A stretch of DNA of 41,665 nucleotides, from NCBI GenBank assembly GCA_947628425.1, contig CANQZV010000003.1, positions 1-41,665 of the forward strand. The letters are read 5' to 3'. A program made the translations under genes and the position numbers. The DNA comes from an uncultured Clostridia bacterium. GTDB lineage: Bacteria; Bacillota; Clostridia; TANB77; CAG-508. Positions 24,854 to 33,814 of this stretch are shown here, piece after piece. The notes under the pieces are model-generated. The model was given only the letters and a program-made list of their open reading frames with translations. It was not told the origin of the DNA and did no database searches. The first letter of the stretch is position 1. Every line of letters starts with the position of its first letter.

Positions 24854-27800
24854 ATGTCTGAAGAATTAAAAACAGTAAAAGAAGTATTTCCAGATATAAA
24901 GATAGAAGATACTTTATTGGATGCAAAAATAAAAAGTGTTAATTTTTATAGGAAGAACAATAAATTTATTTTAAAATTATTAACAAAAAGTGTTCTAAAT
25001 TTAAAATCTATTTATCAATTTGAAAATTATTTAAAGAATAGATTTGAAGTAAGAGATGTTGAAATTTCAATAGAAAATATTGAAAAAATTAATTTAGAAC
25101 ACGAATGGAAAAACATTATAAATTATTTAAATACAAAATATCCATTAACAAAAACGATTTTAACTAATAGTAATGTTAGTTTTGATAGTAATAAAATAAA
25201 TATTACTGTAGCAATGAAAGGAAAAGACTTTTTAACTGCTAGTGGTTTTGAAAATATACTAGAAAAAATTATAAAAAATTTTTATCAACAAGACATTAAA
25301 GTTCAATGCACTGAAAATATAGACGTAGAATTATTAAAAAAGTATGAGGAGAACACAAAAAAGATAGAAAAAATGGCAATCGAATTTGCTGAGCAAGAAA
25401 TTAGTGTAAAAGAAAATAATTTAGAAGAAAATAAGAAGAAACTAAAACAGAAAGAATCATTTAATAAAACAGAAAACAACAATGTACAGAATATTGTAAA
25501 TAATGAAAACATTATAGAAGAAAAAGAAAAAACACCTTTAATTATAGGACATTCTCTTAATATAAAAGAAAATATAATAAAAATAGAAGATATAGGTGTG
25601 GATAGTGGAAAAATAGCAATAGATGGTGAAATTATTAATATAGATTCTAGGGAATTAAAAAGTGGAAAATTTCTTGTTATGTTTGATGTTTATGATGGTA
25701 CAAGCACAATTACATGTAAGGCATTTGTAACTCCAGAAAAAGTAAAAGATGTATTGTCAAGACTAAAAAATGCAAATGGAGTAAAGTTAGAAGGTACAGC
25801 ACAATTTGACCCATTTGCAAAAGAAATAGGTGTTATTGCAAATATTGTAATTGAAACTTCTGGAAGAAAAAAAGAAAAACGAATAGATACTGCCGAAGAA
25901 AAAAGAGTAGAACTACATATGCATACTCAAATGAGTCAAATGGATGGTATAACGCCTGTAAAAGATTTAATAAAAAGAGCTATGAGTTGGGGAATGAAAT
26001 CGATTGCTATTACTGATCATGGAGTTGTACAAGCATTTCCGGATGCTCACAAATTACTTGGTAGAAATAATAATGATATAAAAATTATTTATGGTGTAGA
26101 GGCATATCTTGTACCAGACAAAACACCATCAGTAACAAATCCAAATGGTCAAAATATAGATACAACATATTGTGTACTAGATTTAGAAACAACAGGATTA
26201 TCATTTAGAACAGAAAAAATAACTGAAGTAGGAATTATGAAAATAAAAAATGGAGAAATTATTGATAGTTTTGAAACATTTGTTAACCCTGAAAAGCCTA
26301 TTCCATATAAAGTTGTTGAAGTTACTAAAATCACAGATGATATGGTAAAAGATGCTCCTAAAATAGAAGAAGTATTTCCTAAAATATTAGAATTTATAAA
26401 AGATAGTGTTTTAGTGGCACATAATGCAGACTTTGATATTGGATTTCTAAAACATAATGCACAAGAATTAGGTTATGAATTTAATTATACATATATAGAT
26501 ACATTAAGGTTAGCCAAAGATTTATTTCCTGAATATAAAAAATATAAATTAGGATTAATAGCTGAAAATTTAGGAATAAAAGTAGAAGTAGCACACCGTG
26601 CATTGGATGATGTAGATACAACTGTAAAAGTATTTAAAATAATGATTAATATGCTTAAAGAAAAAGGTGCCAGAACAGTAAATGATATAGATAAGGTGGC
26701 AGCAGACAAAAACTCTGAAAAAGATGCATATAAAAAATTGCCATCATACCATGCCATTATTCTTGCAAAAAATTATGTAGGTCTTAAAAACCTATATAAA
26801 TTAGTTTCAATTTCACATCTTCATTATTTTTATAAAAAACCAAGAATTTTAAAAAGTATTTATAAAAAATATTCAGAAGGACTAATGTTAGGTAGTGCGT
26901 GTGAACAGGGAGAATTATATAGAGCAATTGTTGCAGGAAAAGATGAGGAAGAAATAGAAAATATTGCAAGAGACTATGATTATTTAGAAATTCAACCATT
27001 AGGAAATAATGAATTCATGGTAAGGAATGGAACTGTTGCAGATATAGAAGCACTAAAAGATATTAATAGAAAAATAGTTTCTTTAGGAGAAAAATTAAAC
27101 AAATTAGTTGTTGCAACATGTGATGTTCATTTTATGGATCCACAAGATGAAATATATAGAAGAATTTTACAAGCTGGACAGGGATATGACGATGCAGATG
27201 AACAAGCTCCGTTATATTTAAGAACAACAAATGAGATGCTAAAAGAATTTGAGTATTTGGGTATGGATAAAGCTTATGAAGTTGTAGTTACAAATACAAA
27301 TAAAATAGCTGATATGTGTGAAAAAATTTGTCCTATTTCCCCTGAAAAATGCCCTCCTCATATACCAGGCTGTGAAGAAACAATTAAGGAAATAGCTTAT
27401 AATAAAGCACATGAATTATATGGTGAAAAATTACCTAAAATTGTAGAAGATAGATTAGAGAAAGAATTAAATTCTATTATAAAAAATGGATTTTCAGTTA
27501 TGTATATTATTGCTCAAAAATTGGTTTGGAAATCGAATGAAGATGGGTATATTGTTGGTTCTAGAGGTTCTGTAGGCTCATCTTTTGTGGCAAATATGAC
27601 CGGTATTACAGAAGTTAATTCACTTCCACCTCATTATAGATGCCCAAACTGTAAGTATTCTGATTTTACAGATTATGGTTATAAAAACGGATTTGATCTT
27701 CCAGATAAAGAATGTCCGAAATGCGGACATAAATTAGACAAAGATGGAATGGATATTCCATTTGAAACCTTTTTAGGTTTTGATGGGGATAAGGAGCCAG

Positions 27801-29238
27801 ATATTGATTTAAACTTCTCAGGAGAATACCAGGCAAAAGCACATAAATATACTGAAGTTATTTTTGGGAAAGGAACTACATTTAAAGCTGGAACAGTAGG
27901 TACAATAGCAGATAAAACTGCATTTGGATATGTTAAAAAATACTATGAAGACAGACAAATTCCTATTAATACAGCAGAAGTATCAAGAATTTCAAAAGGA
28001 TGTACGGGAATAAAAAGAACAACAGGTCAGCATCCTGGTGGAATTATTGTTGTACCAAAAGGAAGAGAAATTTATGAATTTACTCCTGTACAGCATCCTG
28101 CAGATGACCCTAATTCTGATATAATTACAACACATTTTGACTATCACTCAATTGATCAAAATTTATTAAAGTTAGACATACTTGGTCATGATGATCCAAC
28201 TATGATTAGAATGCTTTATGATATTACAGAAATTGATCCGACAAAAGTGCCTTTAGATGATAAAGAAACAATGTCTATTTTTAGTTCAACAGAAGCATTA
28301 GGTGTAACTCCAGAACAAATTCATTCAGAAGTAGGAAGTTTTGGAATTCCAGAATTTGGAACAAAATTTGTAAGACGGAATGCTTGTAGATACAAAACCA
28401 ACCACTTTTGAAGAGTTATTAAGGATATCAGGTTTATCACACGGTACAGATGTATGGTTAAATAATGCACAAAGCCTAATAAATGATGGAACTATTACAT
28501 TACAAGAAGCAATTTGTACAAGAGATGATATAATGTTATATTTAATAAAGCAAGGAGTTCCAGCAAAACCGGCATTTAAAATAATGGAAACAGTTCGTAA
28601 AGGAAAAGCATTAAAGGATCCAGAACAATGGGCAGAATATAAAAAAATAATGCAGGAGAATAATGTTCCTGATTGGTATATAAAATCATGTGAAAAAATT
28701 AAATATATGTTTCCTAAAGCACATGCTGCGGCATATGTAACAAATGCATTTAGGATTGCTTGGTTTAAAGTACATAAACCAGAGGCATATTATACTGCGT
28801 ATTTTACAATAAGAGCAGATGAGTTTGATAGTGAATGTATGATTTATGGGAAAGAAAAAGTAAAAAATAAAATGAAAGAATTAGAATTACAAGGTAATAG
28901 CATATCAGCAAAAGATAAAAATGTTTATTCAATTTTGGAATTAGTTTTAGAAATGTATGAAAGAAAAATAAATTTTTTACCGATAGATTTATATAAATCT
29001 CACGCTACAAAATTTATACTTGAAGATAAAGGAATAAGGCCACCATTAAATAGTATACCTGGTCTTGGAACAATAGCTGCACAAAGTATTGATGACGCAA
29101 AGAAAGAGCGGAGAGTTTATGTGTATAGATGAATTGCAGCAAAGGGCAAAAATTGGAAAATCTGTTACAGAGCTTCTTAGAAAATTTGGATGTTTAGATG
29201 GTATGACACAAAGTAATCAAATGAGTCTTTTTGCATAA
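24854..29238 (+). CDS. polC: PolC-type DNA polymerase III alpha subunit, with two apparent +1 frameshifts at CGG
   Basis: Joining three frames gives 1460 residues, normal for the essential replicative polymerase of Firmicutes. In order: N-terminal domain with a Lys/Glu/Asn linker, OB-fold (about 230-330), PHP domain with ELHMHTQMS and ITDHGV (from about 350), inserted 3'-5' exonuclease (VLDLETTG, HNADFDIGFL, HRALDDVDTT; about 436-610), four-cysteine zinc finger (RCPNC, ECPKCGHK), catalytic PDIDLNFSG (about 982) and the C-terminal SNQMSLFA. The first frame stops at 28411, after residue 1175 has left the family sequence. The second runs to 29132. Each break is repaired by omitting the C of an in-frame CGG (28376 and 29109), giving FVR-G-MLVDTKP and KKE-G-EFMC. 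The domains are otherwise complete and undegraded. Confidence 0.93.
28376..28379 (+). other. In-frame CGG-A site with apparent +1 frameshift (site 2, polC)
   Basis: After GTA AGA the zero frame reads CGG AAT GCT and leaves PolC homology, stopping at 28411. Omitting C28376 reads GGA ATG CTT GTA GAT and continues the conserved FVRGMLVDTKP-TTFEEL segment without gap or overlap. Confidence 0.85.
29109..29112 (+). other. In-frame CGG-A site with apparent +1 frameshift (site 3, polC)
   Basis: After AAA GAG the frame reads CGG AGA GTT and stops at TGA 29130-29132. Omitting C29109 reads GGA GAG TTT ATG and continues the conserved E-G-E-F segment and the rest of the PolC C-terminus up to SLFA and TAA 29236-29238. 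Confidence 0.85.
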
Positions 29239-29267
29239 AGTAAATTATATAATATAGGTGAGAATAA

Positions 29268-30707
29268 ATGAAAAAAATAATTAAAGTAATAAGTGTATTT
29301 ATATTAATTTTTACATTTTTACCAATATATGTAGTAAATGCAACAAATTTAAAAGAACAGAATAACCAAGACGAACAAGAAAAAAATGAAACAACACCAT
29401 ATAGTTACTTAGAATATAATAAAAGTGAAAGATTATTTCAAAATCCTAATAATTATTATCAAATTCAAAACAATAAAATAAAAATTAGTGGTGGAGACTA
29501 TGTATTAACAACATCATCTATTGGATTAAAGGTATGTAAAGTTAATCAAAAATTATTAGGAACTACGTCTGGATATTATAGCAATAAGACTAAAAAAGCG
29601 GTAAAGAAATTTCAGAAAAAGAAAAAATTAAAACAAACAGGAAAAGTTGATTATAAAACATGGAAAAAATTAGGATTTTCAAAAAATGATTGGAAATATT
29701 TAAGTACATATGTAACTCCTTTAAAAATTGAAAAATCAAGTACAAAATCAGAATTAATACAAGCAATGCTAGATACTGCATATGAATATAAAAATGCTAA
29801 AACGAAATATTTAGTAGGATGTTCTGGAAAGCCGGGTACATACGTTGATTGCAGTGGCTTAATTTTTCAATGTTTATATTCTGCTGGTATTAAACCAAAG
29901 TTAACTATAGTAGATCATTGTAAATTAAAATATGAATATACGTCAAACTATTTTTCAAAAGATAATAAATTAGGTAGAGTTATAACAAAAAAATCTATAA
30001 AAAAAGGAAAAGAAACACTAAAAAAAGGAGATTTAATCTTTTATGGTAATCCAGTAAATCATGTTGGTATTTATGTTGGTGGTGGTAAAGTAATAGACTC
30101 AACGCCTCAAAATGGGGGAGTAAAAAAGAGAACATTAACTAATAATTATACAATGGTAATAAGAGTTTTTGAAACAGAAGCAGAAGAATTATCAAATAGT
30201 GATAAAGTAAAAGTTAAAATAAACACTACTAATAAAACTTATACCGGTAAAGAAATAAAACCACAGGTTATTGTTACATATAGGAATACTAAATTAAATG
30301 AAAATATTGATTATAAATTAATATATAGTAATAATATAAAAACAGGAAAAGCAACTATAAAAATTGAAGGAATTGGAAACATAGTTGGAACAATTAAAGA
30401 TTATTTTTATATTGTACCCAAAATTACAGATATAAGTTATTTAAAAAATAGTTCAAAAGGAAAAGTAAAAATAAAGTGGAAAAAAGATTCTATGGTAAGT
30501 GGTTATGAAATTTATATGTCTACAAATAAAAATAGTGGATATAAAAAAATAAAATCTATAACATCATATAAAACAACAAACTATATAAAAACAAAGTTAA
30601 AGAAGAAAAAAACATATTATTTTAAAATAAGAACATATAAAAAAGTTGGAAATAAAAAAATATACAGTTCATATAGCAGTATAAAATCTATTAAAATAAA
30701 AAAATAG
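29268..30707 (+). CDS. Secreted NlpC/P60 peptidoglycan endopeptidase with PG-binding, Ig-like and Fn3-like domains
   Basis: A 479-residue protein with a signal peptide (residues 1-26). A peptidoglycan-binding domain 1 lies about 84-136 (AVKKFQKKKKLKQTGKVDYKTW). The NlpC/P60 catalytic domain lies about 160-300 with Cys195 in TYVDCSGLIFQCL and His265 in PVNHVGIYVGGGKVIDSTP. An Ig-like domain follows (about 313-383), then a fibronectin type III domain (about 385-479, WKKDSMVSGYEIYMSTNKNSGY). It cuts stem peptides in the cell wall outside the cell. The C-terminal domains probably bind the wall or partners. The Lys content is very high, giving a strongly basic protein. Confidence 0.9.
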   Translation: MKKIIKVISVFILIFTFLPIYVVNATNLKEQNNQDEQEKNETTPYSYLEYNKSERLFQNPNNYYQIQNNKIKISGGDYVLTTSSIGLKVCKVNQKLLGTTSGYYSNKTKKAVKKFQKKKKLKQTGKVDYKTWKKLGFSKNDWKYLSTYVTPLKIEKSSTKSELIQAMLDTAYEYKNAKTKYLVGCSGKPGTYVDCSGLIFQCLYSAGIKPKLTIVDHCKLKYEYTSNYFSKDNKLGRVITKKSIKKGKETLKKGDLIFYGNPVNHVGIYVGGGKVIDSTPQNGGVKKRTLTNNYTMVIRVFETEAEELSNSDKVKVKINTTNKTYTGKEIKPQVIVTYRNTKLNENIDYKLIYSNNIKTGKATIKIEGIGNIVGTIKDYFYIVPKITDISYLKNSSKGKVKIKWKKDSMVSGYEIYMSTNKNSGYKKIKSITSYKTTNYIKTKLKKKKTYYFKIRTYKKVGNKKIYSSYSSIKSIKIKK

Positions 30708-30717
30708 TATAATAATT

Positions 30718-30773
30718 AAAAGACAGCATATATAAATTATTCACCTAAAATAATTTATATATGCTGTCTTTTA
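30718..30773. terminator. Bidirectional terminator between convergent genes
   Basis: A perfect or near-perfect stem of about 24 bp (AAAAGACAGCATATATAAAT and on) with an 8-base loop and A/T-run ends. It serves the NlpC/P60 gene on one side and the coiled-coil gene on the other. Confidence 0.9.
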
Positions 30774-30790
30774 TATTTAAAAAATAGGAT

Positions 30791-31303
30791 TTAATCTTCT
30801 GCTACTTTATTATTAGAATTCATTTTATCTTCTAAAATAGATATTCTAATATCATGATTAAATATTTTTGAATCTAAGTCTTGTATAGAAAAATCATAAA
30901 CTTCATGTTTGTCTTTATTAATTATCCAAGAATCAAATAGAGTTCTAATTTTCTCATCAAAGTCGTGTTCTAATTTTGTTAAAGTATTTTTATTATAAAT
31001 TACAATTTCCTGAGTATCTTTTAATTCCATAGTTAAATTATTTAGTTTTCTTTCTAATTTACATTGATTTATTTTTAATTCTGAAAGAGTAGTAGAATTT
31101 TCAAGAACTTGTGATTCTAAATTAGTAATTTTATTAAAAATATCTTTTTGATTATTTTCGATTTTATCAAGTCTATCATTAATAATTAATTGATTATTTT
31201 CAACTTTGTCGAATCTTTCATTAGTTATATTTTGATAATTTTCAAGCTTGTTATTTAACAAATCTAATTTTTCTAATACAAGTTTTTCAAAATTTTCAGA
31301 CAT
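30791..31303 (-). CDS. Coiled-coil protein of unknown function
   Basis: A 170-residue soluble protein, almost entirely heptad-patterned. It has near-repeats of the form NxRFDKVENNQLIINDRLDK with roughly 14-residue spacing (about 28-56) and a second coiled coil to about 165. No catalytic motif, membrane helix or signal peptide. Similar anonymous coiled-coil proteins are common in Clostridia. The ribosome binding site is AAAGGAGGTG and the gene is alone on its strand. Confidence 0.7.
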   Translation of the reverse strand: MSENFEKLVLEKLDLLNNKLENYQNITNERFDKVENNQLIINDRLDKIENNQKDIFNKITNLESQVLENSTTLSELKINQCKLERKLNNLTMELKDTQEIVIYNKNTLTKLEHDFDEKIRTLFDSWIINKDKHEVYDFSIQDLDSKIFNHDIRISILEDKMNSNNKVAED

Positions 31304-31438
31304 ATTTTCACCTCCTTTTTTTATTGTAAAAGTATTATAACATAGTTGCCAAAAAAGTCAACAATAAAATATAAAATAAATTAAAAATATTGAAAAAAAT
31401 AATAAAAGATATAAAATAAGCATAAAGGAGAAAATATT

Positions 31439-31741
31439 ATGAAATTTTTAACTACTACAGGACTTATTATATATAGTAACTATTTTATAATATATTTATT
31501 AATAATAAATTTAATTGGAATACTTATAATGTATATAGATAAAAGAAAGGCAAAGTATGGAAAGTGGAGAATTCCTGAAAAAACTTTATTGATAATTGCA
31601 TTACTTGGAGGTTCAATTGGAACTATTATAGGAATGTATATATTTAGACACAAAACTAAAAAAATTAAATTTACATTAGGTTTTCCAACAATTTTAATAT
31701 CTGAAATAATTATAATTATTTATTTTTTATTGAAATATTAA
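31439..31741 (+). CDS. DUF1294 membrane protein
   Basis: A 100-residue protein with three hydrophobic helices. The block YIDKRKAKYGKWRIPEKTLLIIALLGGSIGTIIGMYIFRHKTKK is the DUF1294 signature. The function of this family is unknown. AAAGGAG precedes the start. Confidence 0.9.
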   Translation: MKFLTTTGLIIYSNYFIIYLLIINLIGILIMYIDKRKAKYGKWRIPEKTLLIIALLGGSIGTIIGMYIFRHKTKKIKFTLGFPTILISEIIIIIYFLLKY

Positions 31742-31744
31742 AAA

Positions 31745-31779
31745 GTACCTGACTATTATATAGAAATAGTACAGGTACC
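31745..31779 (-). terminator. Terminator of the PyrE-like gene
   Basis: GTACCTG-ACTATT pairs with AATAGT-ACAGGTAC with one bulged base. Read on the minus strand the stem runs into TTTTT, so it ends the minus-strand gene. Confidence 0.75.
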
Positions 31780-31792
31780 GTAATAAACTTAA

Positions 31793-32653
31793 TTAACTAA
31801 TATTACCATATAAATTATTATCTATTAATAGTTTTGCTCTTTGTGCAGTTTTTTCATCAGAATTTAAAGCATTTTTTATAAATTCAGAGTGGCTTATTAA
31901 AAATTGTTTCATTGTTTCATCTGGATTTTCAAAAAAATCATCTAACATTTGTTTTTGAGTTTCATTTATAATATTCATGTCCAATGCTTTAGTAAATAAA
32001 TCTTTATTAACTTGTACTAAACTTAAAGGTAAAATTCCATTTTCTTTAAGTTTTTCTGTTCCACCCTGCATTCTATCTACTACAACACAAGACCAACACA
32101 TTTTTGCTCCAAAATTCTCAATTGCAGGAATCCATGCTCTTATATAACTAGAAGCAACTGTTATTAAATCTGCAACATGTAAAACTTTTTTACCTACTAT
32201 TTTATCTAAAGTTGTTGTATTATTAAATTTACTATCAGAAACAACAGCATTTAAGTTTTTGTAAATTGATATATGAGGTTTATCTAGTAAATAAGCAATA
32301 ATATTAGAAAAGAACCAATCTCTTCTTTCACCACCAGAAATATAATCAATATCTTCTATATTAATGTTTTCTTTTATTTTTGTTATCATTGTATCAATTA
32401 CATTTTTATATATTTGATTAGAATTGTATTGACTTAATACCTTTTCAAATACATTTTTAGGTAATGCTATTTTATCTGATAGTTGGCTATCTATAAAAGA
32501 TAATAGTTTCTTTGCATCTTCTTCATTTCCATAAACAAAATGTGTATTAATAAAATAAGGTCCTATTTTTCCAGAAGTATACCAAAAAGGTTTATTTTCT
32601 TCGCAAAATTTAATTGCATTTGTTTTAAATAAATATGAAATAATGTCTAACAT
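31793..32653 (-). CDS. PyrE-like phosphoribosyltransferase-family protein
   Basis: A 286-residue protein. FWYTSGKIGPYFINTHFVYG near the N-terminus resembles the OPRT substrate loop. ISGGERRDWFFSNIIAYLL and KVLHVADLITVASSYIRAWIPAIENFGAKM resemble the PRPP-binding region, but the usual acidic pair D-D/E-x-x-T-T/S-G-x-S is altered (VADLITVASSY). It is about 70 residues longer than OPRT, with an insertion (about 55-95) and an extra helical C-terminus. A catalytic phosphoribosyltransferase is possible but a different role is also possible. No pyrimidine genes are adjacent. Confidence 0.65.
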   Translation of the reverse strand: MLDIISYLFKTNAIKFCEENKPFWYTSGKIGPYFINTHFVYGNEEDAKKLLSFIDSQLSDKIALPKNVFEKVLSQYNSNQIYKNVIDTMITKIKENINIEDIDYISGGERRDWFFSNIIAYLLDKPHISIYKNLNAVVSDSKFNNTTTLDKIVGKKVLHVADLITVASSYIRAWIPAIENFGAKMCWSCVVVDRMQGGTEKLKENGILPLSLVQVNKDLFTKALDMNIINETQKQMLDDFFENPDETMKQFLISHSEFIKNALNSDEKTAQRAKLLIDNNLYGNIS

Positions 32654-32877
32654 AAAAATACCTCCATTTTTTTATTTTAATAAAGTATATATCAAATTTT
32701 ATAAATTGTCTATAAAAAAATATCTGTAATTTGCATAAACATATATATTTCATATAAAAATGGTATTGCTAAATAATCATTTATAAATTCTAATACAGAA
32801 AATTGATTAATTTGTATGTTTATGTTATCATATTGTTGGATAAATTATAATTTATTTTAAAAAGGAAACTAAGTTAT

Positions 32878-33756
32878 ATGAATGGAATTTTATTAATAGA
32901 TAAACCGAAAGATTACACATCTCATGATATTGTAGCAATCGTAAAAAAATTGACAAATGAAAAAGTTGGCCATACTGGAACCTTAGATCCAAATGCCACA
33001 GGAGTGTTACCTTTATTAGTAGGAAAAGCAACACAAGTTTCTAAATATTTAATTAATCATAATAAAACATATATTGCTACTTTGAAGTTAGGTATAAAAA
33101 CTGACACAGCAGATAGTGAAGGGAAAATTATAGAAGAACAAGACATTTCAAAAATGTTAATTAAAGAAAAAAATATTATAGATGTGTTTAATTCTATCAT
33201 TGGAAAACAAAAACAGTTACCTCCTATATATTCTGCTGTAAAAGTAAATGGAAAAAAACTTTATGAATATGCAAGAGAGGGAAAAACAGTAGATATAAAA
33301 GAAAGAGATATTGAAATATATAATTTAGAATTATTAAATTTTAATATAGAAAAAAAAGAGATTGTTTTTAAAATTTCATGCTCTAAAGGAACATATATTA
33401 GATCTGTATGTGAAAAAATTGCATATTATTTACATACAATTGGATACATGAAAGAACTAAAAAGAATAGAAGTTGGAGAATTTAATATTAAAAATGCAAT
33501 TAATTTTAAAGAAATTAAGAATGATGTTAATAATTTAGAAAAAAAACTAATTCCTATAGAAAAAATATTTGAAGAAAAAGAAAAAATTGAATTATCTAAT
33601 AAAGAACTTAATTTATTTTTAAATGGTGTGAGATTAAAAAAAGACTTTTGTGATAACGTATATAGAATATATTATAATAATAAATTTATAGGATTAGGAA
33701 TTATTAAAAATAAATTATTAAAAAGAGATATAATTATTGAAATACAAGAAAAATAA
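32878..33756 (+). CDS. truB: tRNA pseudouridine(55) synthase TruB
   Basis: A 292-residue enzyme that makes pseudouridine 55 in the T-loop of tRNA. Catalytic Asp37 is in GHTGTLDPNATGVLPLLVG. Other family features are KTYIATLKLGIKTDTADSEG, PPIYSAVKVNGKKLYEYAREG and SCSKGTYIRSVCEKI. A C-terminal PUA-like remainder follows. Usually truB sits near rbfA or ribF; here it stands alone between a convergent PyrE-like gene and fprA. Confidence 0.96.
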   Translation: MNGILLIDKPKDYTSHDIVAIVKKLTNEKVGHTGTLDPNATGVLPLLVGKATQVSKYLINHNKTYIATLKLGIKTDTADSEGKIIEEQDISKMLIKEKNIIDVFNSIIGKQKQLPPIYSAVKVNGKKLYEYAREGKTVDIKERDIEIYNLELLNFNIEKKEIVFKISCSKGTYIRSVCEKIAYYLHTIGYMKELKRIEVGEFNIKNAINFKEIKNDVNNLEKKLIPIEKIFEEKEKIELSNKELNLFLNGVRLKKDFCDNVYRIYYNNKFIGLGIIKNKLLKRDIIIEIQEK

Positions 33757-33814
33757 TGCTATACTTACTTGAATAAAATAGTTATATTATTAAAAGAAAG
33801 GATGAGATATTAAA

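Noticed and set aside
28340..28400. A prfB-like CUU-UGA or slippery heptamer signal at the frameshift sites
   Set aside because: The sites have no stop codon at the shift and no common upstream Shine-Dalgarno-like or slippery sequence; only CGGA is shared.
28376..29112. Homopolymer sequencing error as the cause of the frameshifts
   Set aside because: None of the sites is a homopolymer run of three or more. All three have the same extra C before GGA. Error cannot be fully excluded without reads, so it is kept as the main alternative.
24854..29238. polC as a decayed pseudogene or two split genes
   Set aside because: All catalytic and structural motifs are intact, there are no internal stops other than those from the two shifts, and the gene is essential in Firmicutes.
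32654..32877. Riboswitch or regulatory RNA in the gap before truB
   Set aside because: The 224 bases are AT-rich without a recognisable conserved stem set or a clear promoter.
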